A stretch of DNA of 64,000 bases from Raphanus sativus (taxonomy: Eukaryota; Streptophyta; Magnoliopsida; Brassicales; Brassicaceae), in assembly GCF_000801105.2 (NCBI RefSeq), contig NC_079519.1, positions 8,616,668 to 8,680,667 on the forward strand. Direction: 5' to 3'. The position numbers were made by a program, and so were the translations under genes. The first letter of the stretch is position 1; every line of letters begins with the position of its first letter. Positions 11,285 to 22,628 of this stretch are shown here, piece by piece. The notes beneath the pieces were generated by a model. That model worked only from the letters and a program-made list of their open reading frames with translations, was not told the DNA's origin and made no database searches.

Positions 11285-14200
11285 TTTTTTTTTTTTTTTG
11301 CCGTCTAAAGGATTTCATTGCATTGATCATAAAAGCAGTACAACAGAGTACATACCATCATGCATACTATACCAAAACTCCCACACAACAGGAGACTATA
11401 CCCCACTATTCACAACCATCTAAGCCAAAAAATAGTTTTATAACCATCTAGGAGCACCCCTAGCCACATAGGATTGAAACCTATCTCCAATGATAACACT
11501 GTTGGCAATTAAGCTGGCATCTCGATGACCTTCAGAACGTTCAAACACCACCCGCCATGCCAAAAGTTCCCCAAGCAAATGTCTAATCTCTGTAACTTTG
11601 AACTTGAAAGAAGGCCATGCTTTTGGCCTATTGATTGCATTAACCAACATCCTCCATTCAAGAGTAAAGTAAACATTTAGACACTTGTGGGAGAGCATAC
11701 TCTCTACCGCCCACACCAAACTAAGGAAATACGCCTCTTCCTTAGACCATACTCCAGCAAAAGAGCGACGACTATGGAGCAGAGTCATACCCCCTGCATC
11801 AGATAACACACATGCGGCTCCAACTTCTTTCGACTTTTTGGACCACCTCATTCCAATAGTGCACTTGACAAAATCTATCGGAGGAGCAATGCAACTAGCT
11901 GAATGCGTAGTAATCACTTGAGAGTTCTCCGCGTTGCTCTGCTGCGCCACATCTTGAGCTAGGAACCACAACCTAGCTTCATCAAATGCTTTGATACATG
12001 TTTGCACCCCATTATAAAGAAACCCTTCAAACAATAAAGAGTTTCGATTTTTCCATAGATACCATAGAATCCATGGGAAGCACTTTGTAGTCTCTCACAG
12101 TGCCCCACCCTTACGCCACGCCTGAAGCAAATAACTGACATTTGCAAATATAGAAGAATCATGAAAACCGCCAGGCGGGTGGGGAAAACCAGACTGTGCC
12201 CAAATTTGCCGAGCCAATGTGCATGAGAATAGGACGTGATTAATGGATTCACCATCCAGACCACACGTTTGGCAGACCACATCACCCTTCATCCCTCGAG
12301 CATGTAACGCATCTAGAACAGGTTATGCACCAGAGAGAGCTTTCCAGACAAAAACTTTTAATTTGGGCGGAGCCTGGATATGCCATACTTGAGCTTTAAG
12401 TGGGTTTAACGAAGTTGTCTCCGTATGACATCGAAGCAACTCCTTCTTGTTGACTGAGAACGCCAATTCATAGCCAGTTTTGACAGTGTACAGCCCACTA
12501 GGAGTAGACTTCCACACCCAAGAATCCCGATCAAAAACAGAGGGTTGGTTCCGCAAGAGTATTTGAACATCACTAGGAACAAAGAGCTCATCCAACAGAG
12601 TTTTGTTCCATCTTCTCTTAGGGAAGTCAATCACATCGGATACCTTCAAATTTGCATCAAAAACTCTCTGTTTACGATATGGAGGTCTGCAGGTACCATC
12701 CTCGTCCTCCATCCATGGTTCAGACCATACATGAATGTCTCTCCCATCGCCTACAGAGTATTTCAGACCTTTTTGAAGAAGCTCTCTCCCAAACAGTATA
12801 CTCTTCCATGCATAAGAGACCTTATTACCCATTCTCACATCTAGGAAGCGCTTTTCACCAAAGTACTTGCCTTTAAGAACACGAGCCATGAGACAATCCT
12901 CAAATTGTATCATCCTCCAGGCCTGTTTTGCTAACAGTGCTTGATTGAAACACTCCAACTCTCTAAATCCCATGCCACCATCTTCTTTTGACAGACACAA
13001 TTTCTCCCAACTCATCCAGTGAATTTTTCTTTTAAATGCCAGACCATCCCACCAAAACCGAGCCATTTCACTACTCAGTCCGGAAATTACAGTCTTAGGA
13101 AGTTGGTAGACAGACATTGGCAATACCGGAAGGGCTGATGCAACCGCTTTGATGAGCACCTCTTTCCCTCCTTGAGATAGATGTTTTGCATGCCAGCCTG
13201 AGATCTTGTTATTCATACGCTCCTTGAGATATGAAAATAACTTAATTTTGGATCCTTTCATAATCTCAGGGATGCCTAAGTATTTATCCATCCCTCCTTC
13301 CTTCTCAATTCCAAGCACCGTTTTAATTCTACCCTTCTCTGCTTCCCGGACACTCTTGCCAAATATAATAGAAGATTTTGCCGGATTAAGCTTTTGGCCC
13401 GTCACCTGTTCATACCTCGTGAGAATGTTGATCAGATTATGACTCTGCTCTGCATTAGCTTGACAAGCAAACAGACAGTCATCAGCAAAATGAAGCTGAT
13501 TGATAGAGGGACCAGTCAGACCAAACTTGATGCCCGAGATTTCTTCACCGCTTTCTGCCCTGGTGAGTAAATGATTGAGGCCTTCAGAGCACAAAACGAA
13601 CAAGGCTGGTGACAAAGGGTCGCCCTGCCTCAGGCCTCGTTGCGGTACTATAACACCATGGGGCTGGTCATTTATGAGCACTGAATAAGTAACTGAAGAA
13701 ACACACTTCATGACCCAGAAGATCCACTTCTGGTCAAATCCTAGAGCACACATCAAAGACCTTAGATATCCCCACTCCACGCGATCATATGCCTTCGACA
13801 TATCGGTCTTCACTACCATCTTATCGGAGTTGCAGTCTTGTGAATCCCCCAACGAATGAATCATCTCGTGTGCGATTGTAATGTTATATGTCATGAGTCT
13901 TTCAGAGACAAACGCAGATTGAGTAGGAGATATAATCACTTGCAACACAGGAACAATCCTTTTCGCCATAACTTTCGAGATGATTTTGTACATGACGGAG
14001 CACAAACTGATTGGTCGGAGATCAGAGATAGATTCCGGATCTTGGATCTTAGGAATCAAACAAAGATGAGTATAATTCCATTCCTTTGGAAGAATACCTT
14101 CTTCAAAAAATCTCTGTACTTCTCGAACAACTTGCGCTTGAACGATACTCCAGAATTTCTGATAAAACAGAGCGGACATACCATCAGGTCCCGGCGCCTT

Positions 14201-14405
14201 TGAGGGATTAATAGAGAATAAGGCCTCTTGAACCTCTTGAACTGACACCGGTTTAGTCAATTCTTCATTCATTTGGTCAGTGACTCTAGGATGCATGTCA
14301 TGAAACGACACAGCAAACGGAGGCGGGTTGGAAGATTTAAAAAGGTCAGAGTAAAACTTCACCGCCACATCCCCTTTTGCTTTTTCTTTTGGGAAATTTG
14401 GAGCC
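11285..14405 (-). mobile_element. 5'-truncated LINE (L1-type) retrotransposon
   Basis: Read on the minus strand this is the 3' three-quarters of an L1-like element: reverse transcriptase, Cys-rich RT-associated domain, RNase H-like domain, a 3' UTR and an A tail (the T run at 11285-11299). The endonuclease is missing and element sequence starts abruptly near 14405, the usual 5' truncation of target-primed reverse transcription. I could not find a convincing target duplication. Confidence 0.85.
11438..14405 (-). pseudogene. LINE ORF2: reverse transcriptase, zinc-knuckle and RNase H, two nonsense codons
   Basis: One frame runs through the whole element, interrupted only by TAA at 12323-12325 and TGA at 12095-12097. 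The RT part (12326-14405) shows SKAPGPDGMSALFYQKFW, the palm PQRGLRQGDPLSPALF and the catalytic box LHFADDCLF. After the first stop comes the Cys-His module (CQTCGLDGESINHVLFSC) typical of plant LINE ORF2. After the second comes the RNase H-like region (about 11438-11950) ending FQSYVARGAPRWL. Because frame is kept across both stops, inactivation looks recent. A closely similar RNase H tail lies at 33649-34290 on the plus strand. Confidence 0.85.
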
Positions 14406-15770
14406 ATGTAGATAATAAAAAAAATAATAAGTCCATACACATAATAAATTGATGGCTATAATATTGTCTATATTATATGTAATAATAATAAAATTATCCT
14501 GCGCATGTGTTTTCAATAGCTAAGTATTTTTTTTTTATATTCTGTTTTATTGTTGTGAGGATTACAAATGGGATAGAATTGTGTGTGCATCATATATGAC
14601 TCGTTTGAAGAATGAAATAATGAAAGAAGAATCATTGAGAAGAAGCTGAAACGAAGAATGGTGGTGAGCGGAGATTGGCGGCGTTTGTTTCACTATACAT
14701 GAGTCTAGTTATCGAACTGTTCATCTACTTTGATTACCATAGAAATGAAAACTTTGGAGAAGATAACTAGTTATACCATTGCTATTGCAATGTATTATTC
14801 TATTTTAGTATGAAACATAAACATGTTCTATTAAATCTTCGGATTCTTATCAATTATCTTTGGAGAAAATGAACAATTCAAACTAAAATGTAATATTTTA
14901 TTTTATTCTGTTCTTTTTTTTGTTCAAATTTTTGTTTTGTTCTGTTTTATGTAAGAAACATAGAATAAAATGTAATTTTACAATTTCCCTCTCCCTCCCT
15001 AACACATATAAATTTGTTAAAAATACATAATTAAAATTGGTATTTAAACTCGAATCTGAACCGCATCCGCAATGATTCAAACCAAATCCAAACCAAAATT
15101 TGTTAATATCCGAACGAAATTTAAATTTTTACAATATATGAATGCTCATCCCTAAAAAGGATATAAGACAAATCTACTACAACATACAATAAATAATCTA
15201 ATAAACTATTTCATTCCGTCCATAGTGCAGATTACTACCTAGTTTTAATATTACTTCAGTTTCATAAAGATAAAAGTTTTGGACACAGATATAGAAATTT
15301 TGTGTGTCTTCATAAATTATATATATATATATATATAATAGACTATCTTAATGACGTCCTACCGGTTCAGAAAGCCAAACCGGAGATACTAAATCGACAT
15401 ATAACATTGCTGAAGGAGAACTCCTTACACCACGTGTAAGCTTGTCCGCCATTGTCTTTTGTACCTTCGGACTATGTCTGATCTTAAAAGATAGGAAAGA
15501 AAGTCTTATAATTAATTATTGTTTCAAGAGAACTAATGGAACTATTTAATTAGCATTGATTTAATTTTATTAAAAATTAATAATTACAAAAATAAAGTAT
15601 TTATACTATAAATATAATGTGTATTTAACATGTGTAAAACGGAAAATTATATTTATAGAATGGAATGAGTATTTGACAGTGATTAATTTAGAAGACACCA
15701 ACAATAACTAATACACCAACTAATCAACACATTAATTAACGCATCAATATATATTCTAAAAAGTGAATAT
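14406..15770. other. AT-rich intergenic DNA with a TA microsatellite
   Basis: No gene. A (TA)n tract lies at about 15316-15337. Confidence 0.4.
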
Positions 15771-16327
15771 AGATAAGCTAGTCATAAGATCTTCTGATTT
15801 GCTTGATTCTTTCTGAGCTGTGGAATCTGGAGTTGTGTATTCGCTCCTTGTCATCAACTATTCGGTCTGATCGAGATCGTTCATTTCGTCAAGCTTCTTT
15901 GTGGTGGTTCATGACGGTGAAATACCGTTTCCACACCTTTCGGTTCTCTTGCCGGTTTATGAAGCTTTGGTTCTTATCTAGCTGTGCTATTCACTATAGG
16001 AGGAATCTTTCGTCGGTGGAATTTTCAAGTCTTGGATCCATCGATCGTATCATTACTCTCAAAGGTTCTCTTGATGACCACATGCAAAGCTCCTCAATTT
16101 CTAAGTTTTATTAGAATTATCGGTTTGTTCATTAAGGGTTCTTGTATCAAAGGTTGTCTGTTTGGTTATGTTTAATCTTTGTTTCCCATCTATGGGCTGA
16201 TGTTTCCGGGGACTGAAGTGTAGTCCGCCGGCTCTTGACCGCCGGAATTACTGTAATTGCATGTCTGTAATATTGCTTGTTTTAATATATATATTTTCAG
16301 TGTGAAAAAAAAAGAAGATAAGCTAGT
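15771..16327 (+). mobile_element. Short polyadenylated retroposon with 12-bp target duplication
   Basis: A unit of about 533 bp (15783-16315) ends in an A run (16305-16313). It is bounded by the direct repeat AGATAAGCTAGT at 15771-15782 and 16316-16327. This is the signature of target-primed reverse transcription. The body is GC-richer than the flanks and carries frames with no recognised domain. Near the 3' end is a GC-rich stretch (CCGCCGGCTCTTGACC, about 16223) and then the tail. It may be an internally deleted LINE or a processed transcript of an unidentified gene. Confidence 0.75.
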
Positions 16328-16900
16328 AACATCGACTAGCGATAGTAATCACAATTCGTTATACAGAGACGAATGTAACATAGTCAAAGCCACGACGAAC
16401 AAGCACAGCTGATGAGGAACTTCAATGAGAAGGACAAAAAAACTGAATAACACCAATGCTCTATCGGATATCTCATCATCACAATCCACAAGAAGTGAAG
16501 ATGTGAGCAATGCATCTGTAACAGCGCGAGAGCATGAATCTCAATGGAAGCTGGAGGGAATAATTATAATTAAAAAATAAAAAATAAACAGACATTTGAA
16601 AATCTTAAGAGTTCTGAAAAGCAGCCAGATTTCATCAAGGGAATAAGTCCCCAACAAGCTTTAAACTGAGGAGGGGACATCACCTCCAATGCCTAATCTC
16701 CTCCTCAATCAATCTCCTATGCACCATAAAATATCCTATACCCATCAACCATTAATGAATATGCGAAAAGACCAAAAGGACATCCCATATTTTAATTGGA
16801 ACCCAAAATTTGATCCCATTTCCCAAACCAAAATCGGCATCCAACATAACTCGGGTTTGGTCGGATCTGAATTGGATTGGTCTGTAAAAAAAATGGGTTG
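16328..16900. other. Spacer before the Mutator-like block
   Basis: No gene recognised. The proximal part of the transposase promoter is probably here. I could not identify a terminal inverted repeat. Confidence 0.35.
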
Positions 16901-17078
16901 AGAAATTAAAAGTGGTTCTTATGTTTGTTGGTTTGGTCTAAAAAAAAGAAAAAAGTGATTCCCTCCCCCCGTAGCAGCTCCCTAGCAGCTCCTCTTGCAG
17001 CTCCTCCTCCACTCCTCTCTCTCTCAGCTTCTCGAACGCTGCCGTCTGTTGCCGTCGGGGCGGATAAAGTTGCAGCCG

Positions 17079-17393
17079 GTAAGTTATGCTCTGTCCTAGC
17101 ATTATTTCGGAAGTAGGTTTTGGGGGTTTTAATAGATTTGTAATTGTGACAAGTTTTGTTTAATTTCGGGGTAAATTGGTATATAATGAATTTCGGTAGG
17201 TGAATTGGAGTTGAGGGATAGGGATAAACCCTAGATTATTCAACTGTTCTTGATAAATTGTAGTAAAACTGAATAACTGGGTACAACTGGTAGAATTAGG
17301 AAAACAGGGAAAATTCGAATAACTGGTAAAACTGTAGCAGGATAATAGTAGGGGAAATTGTAGTGAGTTTCTTTTGTTTGTTCCTTTTGGCAG
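17079..17393 (+). other. Leader intron of the Mutator-like transposase
   Basis: A good donor (GCAGCCG then GTAAGT) at 17079 and a good acceptor (TTTTTGGCAG) ending at 17393 frame a 315-bp intron six bases before the transposase ATG at 17400. This suggests the truncated reading frame has its own spliced 5' leader. Inferred from splice-site sequence only. Confidence 0.5.
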
Positions 17394-17399
17394 GACACA

Positions 17400-18644
17400 A
17401 TGAGCAATCACGTCAGAGATATACCTGGTAGTCCGAAAGAGAGCTACAAGATGTTGTATAGTTATTTGTACATGTTAGAGCAAGTGAATCCGGGGACAAA
17501 AACCTGTTTGAAATTGGATGATATAAGTAAATTTGAGTACCTTTTCATAGCTTTGGGAGCTTGCATTGAAGGGTTTGCAGTTATGAGGAAGGTGATAGCT
17601 GTGGAGGGGATACGTCTGAAGAACGGTGGTGTTTTAGTTTTCGCGAAAGCTCAGGATCCTAATGGTCAGAGGTATCCACTTGCGTTTGCAGTAGTAGATG
17701 GTGAGAATCTTGCTAGTTGGACTTGGTTTTTCGAGATGCTTAAAAGTGTTATACCAGACTCTTCTGAACTGGTTTTCATTAGTACAAGAAATCAGAGCTT
17801 GATCTTCGCCATAGGAAACGTGTTTCCACAGGCTCACCATGGTCATTGTTTATGGCATTTGAAGGAAAAGGTGAAATTGCATGCTTGTAACGTCAACAAG
17901 AATATAGTCGGGCAAAAACTTATGGAGTTGGGCAGATATTACACGGTTGATGACTTCAATTCTGCTTACGACTCATTTAAGATAAGATGTCCTGCTGCGT
18001 ACAAGTATGTGGAGGAATGTGGTATTGAAAAGGACAAATGGGCAAGGGTTTTTTTCCCACGTGATAGGTACAACTTGGATACAAGCAACACTCTGGGATC
18101 AATGAAGAACGTGTTTAAAGAGGCAACGAGGTGGGCCTTAATACCAATGCTGGATTGTATCATTAGGAAATTCTCTGATTGGTTCACTCAACGGAAGGAT
18201 GTTGTTTCTAGATCAATGAATACAAGACTGGTGCCTCGGGTTGAGAACTACTTGCACGATCTATGGGCTGTTGCACATAAGCTACCTGTGCGGGAACTTG
18301 ATAGTTACGAGCTTAAGTACGAGATCACTGACGCTGCAGGAAAGGTGTTTTGGGCGACCTTGGTTGGAAAAACTTGTACTTGCAAGGTGTGGGACTATGA
18401 AAAGTTCCCTTGTCTGCATGGACTGGCAGCTTATATCTATTTCGCTAGGAATGTTGATGGCAGGCGCCTTGATATCCATGAGTTGTGCTCAAAATACTAC
18501 TGGACGGAAATGTGGCATTTGGCGTATTCCAGAACACTTAATGTTGTGCCCGACATGGCTTCTTGGAATGTACCAGATCAGATCAAGGAGGTGAAGATCA
18601 TACCTCCAGATCGCATCAAGCGGCAAGGAAGGAAAAGGGTTTAA
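17400..18644 (+). CDS. Mutator-like (MULE) transposase, N-truncated, catalytic residues lost
   Basis: An uninterrupted 414-codon frame has the MULE transposase order: entry segment (KFEYLFIALGACIEGF), DDE/RNase-H-fold core (QDPNGQRYPLAFAVVDGEN, then SWTWFFEMLK), the GHCLWHL region and a SWIM zinc finger (CTCKVWDYEKFPCLHGLAAY, residues about 325-345). In active relatives the core carries Asp in VIDGTHLK and Asp in SDRNQSL. Here these read VEGIRLK (Asp to Glu) and STRNQSL (Asp to Thr). The N-terminal zinc-binding region of complete transposases (roughly 200 residues) is absent, and the frame starts at an ATG just after a likely leader intron. It should be unable to cut DNA but may still bind it. 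The open frame contrasts with the missing catalytic residues. Convergent and divergent neighbours (GRF and DUF1985 genes) are frequent MULE cargo. Confidence 0.85.
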   Translation: MSNHVRDIPGSPKESYKMLYSYLYMLEQVNPGTKTCLKLDDISKFEYLFIALGACIEGFAVMRKVIAVEGIRLKNGGVLVFAKAQDPNGQRYPLAFAVVDGENLASWTWFFEMLKSVIPDSSELVFISTRNQSLIFAIGNVFPQAHHGHCLWHLKEKVKLHACNVNKNIVGQKLMELGRYYTVDDFNSAYDSFKIRCPAAYKYVEECGIEKDKWARVFFPRDRYNLDTSNTLGSMKNVFKEATRWALIPMLDCIIRKFSDWFTQRKDVVSRSMNTRLVPRVENYLHDLWAVAHKLPVRELDSYELKYEITDAAGKVFWATLVGKTCTCKVWDYEKFPCLHGLAAYIYFARNVDGRRLDIHELCSKYYWTEMWHLAYSRTLNVVPDMASWNVPDQIKEVKIIPPDRIKRQGRKRV

Positions 18645-19515
18645 ATTTGGATGAATTTGGAGTAATGCATATTTCGAGTAATGCATTTGGGTACTTGATT
18701 TTATGTTGTAATCTCTGGAACTTTGTTTCATTTCGTGTTGTGTCGTGTTGTATGACTTGGAAAACTGCGTAAAACTTGAGTATAGTCAATTTATAACAAA
18801 ACTCGGTTATCAATTTCAGAACGTTTATTTTTTTTTGTCAAACAAATTAAATGTTTCTTTTATAAATGAATAATATATTTTTAATGAATTTTAATGTAAT
18901 TTCTGAATTTTAGAATAAAATTAACAGATTATATAATGAATAATTACTAAGTAAGCAGAAAATATATTTTTAATGTAATTTAGGAAAAAAATCTTTGTTG
19001 GATTCCTTGTCTATTTATAACAAAACTCGGTTATCAATTTCTGAAATTTAGGAAAAAAACTCTCACGTATCTCTTACGAGACCTTGCAATTCCAATAACA
19101 CTTTGTTGGCCAAAGACATCTTACAAACGAAACTTTCGAGTTATATCTATTCGCTAAATATAATTGCATGGAACTATATAAATAACAATTTAAACTAGTA
19201 ATATTGAAGGTAAAACTAGATAACCAATTTAAATAGATTAGTAACACTAAATAAATTAGAAACCGACAAAAATATAACTATGACCAAAGTTGGGAATACT
19301 AGTATCTTGGGTATAACTAAGAACAAATTTTTTTTGGGCAATTATCTCATTTTAATATCTCACTTTCAGTTGGGCCCCTTTCAGTTTGACTTTTTCCCCT
19401 TTTTCTCTAGCCTCTCTCTCTATTTCGGGTCTCCCATTTCCCCATTTCCTCTCCCTCTCTCTCTCTCTATTTCGAGAATCGAATTCTCTTCCCCCCCCCT
19501 CGCCGAGCAAGTGAG
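18645..19515. other. Spacer with a 30-bp direct repeat
   Basis: No gene. AACAAAACTCGGTTATCAAT occurs at about 18796 and again at about 19019 with similar flanks. A pyrimidine-rich stretch at 19385-19500 is the likely leader of the GRF gene. Confidence 0.5.
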
Positions 19516-20007
19516 ATGGAAAAAGTGAAGATGGAAGTGGGTTCGGGTTCGGGTTCGTCTTTATCGCAAAGGAGCCGCCGATTTTCTTGTCTGAGGTTGT
19601 GTCACTGTGGCTTGCCAGCGAAAATAAGGCAAGCTTGGACTGACAAAAATCCTGGTCGACACTTTTATGGCTGTCCGCGCTTTAAGGTATGAATATATGA
19701 TGGAATCTGGATATAATGGAATCTGGATTTGAATTGGGTTTGAATTTTGACCTTCCCCTTATTGCAGCTTGGAAATGAATGCAAGTACTTCTCTTGGTTC
19801 GATGAAGAGGATGGTACAGAATGGCAAAGGAGAGCATTGCTTCAAACCCGTGATGAAATCCGAGAGAAGAATAAAGTGATTGAGCAATTACAGAAGACCA
19901 TTTCTGAAATGAAAAGTCATTTGGAGAAGAAGAAGACAGGGAAGGGCGGGAATGACGAAAATGAAGAAGATGACATTGTTAGGAAGTTTGAAGAATTGTA
20001 TGCTTAG
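19516..20007 (+). CDS. GRF-type zinc-finger protein, two exons
   Basis: Exons 19516-19686 and 19768-20007 are joined at GT-AG sites in phase 0 and encode 136 residues. The N-terminal half is a GRF zinc finger: CHCGLPAKIRQAWTDKNPGR, then HFYGCPRF, and after the intron ECKYFSWFDEED, giving the CxCG...C...C ligand set and the GR-F motif. The C-terminal half is a charged heptad-rich helix (VIEQLQKTISEMKSHLEKKK) likely to form a coiled coil. GRF fingers bind single-stranded nucleic acid in several DNA-repair proteins. Small GRF plus coiled-coil proteins are abundant in crucifers and often sit in MULEs. Start is the ATG at 19516; a second ATG at 19531 is possible. No transmembrane segment. Confidence 0.8.
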
Positions 20008-20336
20008 TTTAAGTGTGGTGTTGAAAAATTAGTTTTCCTAGTATTTATAGTTTTCCTAGTATTTCTAGTTTTCCTAGTTTTCATTAAGTTCTCCTAGTTG
20101 TCCTAGTTTTCATTAAGTTCTCCTACTTTTCCTAGTTTTCCTTAAGAGGCACATTCAAAATATAAGATTGCAACATCCATGATAACAAGATTGCAACATC
20201 CATGATAACAAGAACAAGTTCCATCCAACATACCTAAAAAGTCAAGAGGTTTCCAACATCCACACAACAACAAAATAATGGGTCCAACTTCCCACAAAAT
20301 ACATAACCGAGTTTACAAAATACATAACCGAGTTCT
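20008..20336. other. Convergent 3' spacer with short TTTTCCTAGT-type repeats
   Basis: At 20030-20145 the motif TTTTCCTAGT and variants (AGTTCTCCTAG, TTTCATTAAG) recur at least six times. TAAGATTGCAACATCCATGA is tandemly repeated near 20162-20208. No gene. Confidence 0.6.
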
Positions 20337-22628
20337 TCACTCCCCGCTTCCTTGCCCTTCATCCATAGCTTTCTTCATAAACGCCTCAAACGGAACCACC
20401 ATCCTTTCCTCAAACTTGTCCATTGTCTTCTTAACTCTCTTTAGCTGAGTGCCAATCATTTTCACTTGTTTGATCAACTCCTCCATCATCTTCTTCTGGC
20501 TTGCGCCTCCTTCCTCTCCACCTACTTCGTCATCCTGATCTTCGTCATCCTGATCTTCGTCGACAGCCTCTTGTGTATTTGGATCACGCGCAGCAACGTC
20601 TACATCATACATCTCTTCAAAAAAGACTGAATGTCCTTCTGCAAGACGCTTTACCCAACTGTCAATAGAAATATCATCGACATCAACGTCGTCCTCCTCT
20701 TCAGTCAGCTCTTCCAAAAGAGCTACTTCTTCTTCTGTCTTGGTAGGAAGGATGCTGTGGATATCCCCTGACTGATACCAAAAAAGTAAAACCAAAAAAT
20801 AATACATGTTAGTATAATGCTACAACATTTTCAAAGTTTGTAGCACAAGAAACATTACAACATTTTCAAGATTGTAGCAGAAGAAACATACCGTTATTTT
20901 GTCCAGTTCCCGATTCAATTTTGAAAGTGAGAACCCTTTCATCCCTGCTGATTTAAAGACTGATCTGCACATCCTAGGACAGTCTATATCGACGTCTTCA
21001 ACCTCTTGTCTGAACTTCAATCCAAACTTGGGAATTGCCTCAAAAGCAAGCAACTACATACCAATCATGTACAAACACTTAACACAATAATATTAATAAA
21101 TGATAAGGTAATTATCTTCAATTGCTTACCTCCAGTGGCAGACAGAAACCTGGAAGTGGCCATAAAGTCTTCTCTCTAACCCGACCTCCAAAATGATCCA
21201 TGGTGTGCGATATCTCCTTAACCATGTAATCAAACGAGTACCTCCCCCATGGAAAGTTTTCGCAGAACTCGAGATCGTCCACAGCTCTTTGGAAGAATTC
21301 CAAAACATCTTTGGCGCCTTTTCCTACTTTCGTTTGCGCACAGATAACACTTCCTAAAAAGAACAAAACCATCATCTTCAGCCGGTCTCTGTGTTCTCCC
21401 ATAGCCAACAGCTTCGCTTTGACATCCTCAAGCCTTATTGATTCTCCCTTCTTAAAATGGCGCTTCACGAACTTTCTATCACCAAACTCCTTATACCCAA
21501 GTGGATAGTTGCGGCAGCTAAGACCTGAGATCAAAGCGTGTTCTCTCAGGCCATAGCGGATGGGAACACCATTCACAATGAACCACACTTCCTTCCTCTT
21601 CGAGCCATCCACTGTCCGCAATAGCAACATCCACATTCCTTGGACCATGTGGTTTGAGTCCTTCTCCATGTGGAACACGTGACAGAATTGTGGATGCTTC
21701 TCAAACCACTTCCTCTCAGTATCACTCATCTTCGGTTTGAGATTAGCAAATGTAACCATAACGTCATTGACGAAACATTTGGTCGCTATCTTTATTTGTT
21801 TCTTGTACTCCGACTCATAGAAGTACATCCTCAACGGTTTGATTGCCTCGGTTGCCTCTAATTCCTGCAAGTAACATTGTGTTCTACATCAGTTATTCAA
21901 GTACTAAAACATAGTTCTCCTAAGTTATCCGAGCCTTTCCTAATATATTTAGTTAAACCCTATTCAAGTTTTACAGTTATTACCTCTTCTCCTTGCCCGA
22001 GAACCCCGTCACCATCACCATCAACATTTCCTGATTCCGCTTCCAATGGGGGTTCCTTCTCTCCTTCTTCTTGATTTTCATTTTCGTTTTGACCTCTGTT
22101 CTCTTCGGGAGTCCCGTTCTCTTCGGGAGTCGGGAGAGTCCCGTTCTCTTCCTCCTCTTGTATTTCTTCTTCATCTTTGTTCTCTACTTCTTCATTGCTA
22201 TTTCCTTCTTCATCTTCATCTTTATCTCCATTTTCTTCTTTATCTTCTTGAGATGCATCGCTGTTTCCTTCTTCCTCTTCATCTTCGTCTCCATTTTCTT
22301 CTTTCTCTTCTTGAGATGCATCGCTGTTTCCTTCTTCCTCTTCATCTTCGTCTCCATTTTCTTCTTCCCTTTCTTTCTCCTTCTCCGATTCTTCTTTCTC
22401 TTTCTCCCGATCTTCTACATCCTTAGCCGGTTCTTCTACTTCATTCTCCTCCGCAACTCCCACGGTTCCAACAAATTCAACCGCCGGTGATTCCTCATCC
22501 GTCGTTTTTCTCTTCTTCAAGTTCTTCGGTTTGTTCTTCTTCGAGTTCTTCGAGGTCCCGCTCTTTTGCGGAGGAGGATCCGTTGGAGGAAGCCTATCCT
22601 TTCTCTTACCCAGCCTAGTTTCAACCAT
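20337..22628 (-). CDS. DUF1985-domain protein with acidic N-terminus, four exons
   Basis: Exons on the minus strand are 21984-22628, 21130-21864, 20892-21053 and 20337-20771. All have GT-AG boundaries and phase 0, and they encode 658 residues. Residues 1-215 begin with a Lys-rich segment (KNKPKNLKKRKTTDEES) and continue as a Glu/Asp-rich tract with a repeated block (ENGDEDEEEEGNSDASQE). The second exon holds DUF1985: WFEKHPQFCHVFHM, VWFIVNGVPIRYGLREHALI, SGLSCRNYP, and VLFFLGSVICAQ. The last exon is acidic, then a probable coiled coil. DUF1985 proteins are commonly encoded in MULEs together with Ulp1-like proteases. The protease domain is absent here. Molecular function is unknown. Confidence 0.8.

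Noticed and set aside
11285..14440. Target duplication around the large LINE
   Set aside because: I compared the bases left of the T run with those right of 14405 and found no convincing match; the 5' junction may be rearranged.
22046..22490. Plus-strand frames of 126-139 codons, hydrophobic
   Set aside because: Mirror images of the Glu/Asp-rich repeat tract in the DUF1985 gene; composition follows GAA/GAT reversal.
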